NCBI GenBank assembly: GCA_028583405.1
Contig: CM053251.1
Location: 10,193,495 to 10,257,494 of the forward strand
Source of the DNA: Pogonophryne albipinna
Lineage: Eukaryota; Chordata; Actinopteri; Perciformes; Artedidraconidae
Length of the DNA: 64,000 nt
Reading direction: 5' to 3'
The translations under genes and the position numbers were made by a program. How positions within the stretch are numbered: position 1 is the first letter of the stretch; the number at the start of each line of letters is the position of its first letter. The notes under the pieces are model-generated. The model was given only the letters and a program-made list of their open reading frames with translations, did no database searches and was not told the origin of the DNA. Below are positions 63,340 to 64,000 of the stretch, one piece after another.

Positions 63340-63660
63340 TTCCCACAACACAGTCTCTGGTTCCCACGTTTCCCTGAAGCTTGGACACCGCGGAGGGCCA
63401 GGCGAACTGAGGAGCCTGGGCTCGGCCTTCTCATGCCTCATGGTCTAAATTTAAAGCTGTCCCAGCCTTAAAAGGTCCTGACGGCGTCTTGCACATTCTG
63501 CCAAGTGGCAGCATTATTTTTGTTCAGTGGACTGCCGTCCTGTCCACCGCCCCTCACCCTGCTGCTTTCCCGGGATCTGGACTTGCTTTAGCTACTTTTG
63601 GAATTAGCACACCTTTTATCTGATTTTCAACTTTTGTGGATTGGTGAATCCTTAGTTGTG
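63340..63660 (+). other. Possible untranslated first exon of a gene beyond the window
   Basis: A GC-richer block with no long open frame ends in AGTTGTG|gtgagt at 63660/63661, a strong donor. Upstream 63000-63330 shows no clear TATA box. The remaining 340 nt to the window end hold no recognised exon. Confidence 0.25.
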
Positions 63661-64000
63661 GTGAGTGACATATTTATTTATTTATGAATAAGACTGTCTT
63701 TAATACTGCATAATTGCTATTTCAGTTTATGTCATCTGTCATTTTGGAAGCAGTAAGGCTTGAGGCCTCCTTTAACAACGTTAGTAATGTTTTTTGTTTA
63801 TTGATGTATTATTCATTTTATTCATGCCTTTATAATAACAGTATATTGTTAATCTGTATCTATTGTGTCCTTGCAGAATATTGCATGTCTCATTGAAGTC
63901 AAATGTCATCTTAAAAGTAAAGTTAATCTTTCCCATTAACATTTGCTTAACCTTTAACGTTTTTATAACCCAGGATTTATCTTTGCAAACTCATTGCCCT

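Overview
The window is vertebrate, almost certainly ray-finned fish and probably a spiny-rayed (percomorph) teleost. All protein-coding genes are split by GT-AG introns. Their proteins match vertebrate families along their length. The intergenic and intronic DNA is full of repeats typical of teleosts: hAT miniature elements with 8-bp target duplications, 3' ends of L2/Rex-like LINEs, tRNA-derived SINEs and (GT)n. There are no bacterial, plasmid or CRISPR features.

Layout, left to right. 1-2290 is upstream intergenic DNA with microsatellites, two perfect hairpins and one GC-rich possible exon of unknown identity. 2340-24810 is atp6v1h (+), with a non-coding first exon, 13 coding exons and a promoter rich in E-boxes. 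24811-38100 is a long intergenic stretch holding one large, fairly intact LINE (about 26940-30015, minus strand), pentanucleotide arrays wrapped around two facing LINE fragments, and several miniature elements. 38100-about 41830 (or 44080) is oprk1 (+), three coding exons. 45800-about 50400 is chmp5 (+), eight exons. 51660-53620 is a broken member of what looks like a multi-copy teleost gene family of unknown function. 54667-54758 is an intron-containing tRNA-Arg(UCU) gene (-). 55182-about 59430 is bag1 (+), seven exons, with a hAT relic carrying a BED finger in intron 1. 59495-about 62650 is a non-muscle/smooth-muscle myosin regulatory light chain gene (myl12 type, -), tail to tail with bag1. 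The last 1.3 kb holds a CTCF-like motif and a possible untranslated first exon of a further gene.

The genes do not form a pathway. From memory, oprk1 and atp6v1h are neighbours in human (8q), chmp5 and bag1 are neighbours but head to head (9p), and MYL12A/B lie on chromosome 18. The window therefore joins blocks that are separate in human. Housekeeping roles dominate: proton pumping, endosomal sorting, Hsp70 nucleotide exchange and actomyosin control. The exception is oprk1, a neuronal G-protein-coupled receptor.

The most noteworthy items are: a CLEAR-like E-box cluster at atp6v1h; a decayed duplicate of an atp6v1h splice-donor region flanking a nested transposon; several transposon-in-transposon insertions dated by their own target duplications; a lysine in the kappa-receptor at the position that is a selectivity glutamate in mammals; the frame-broken zinc-motif gene relic between chmp5 and bag1; and the BED-finger hAT derivative inside bag1.
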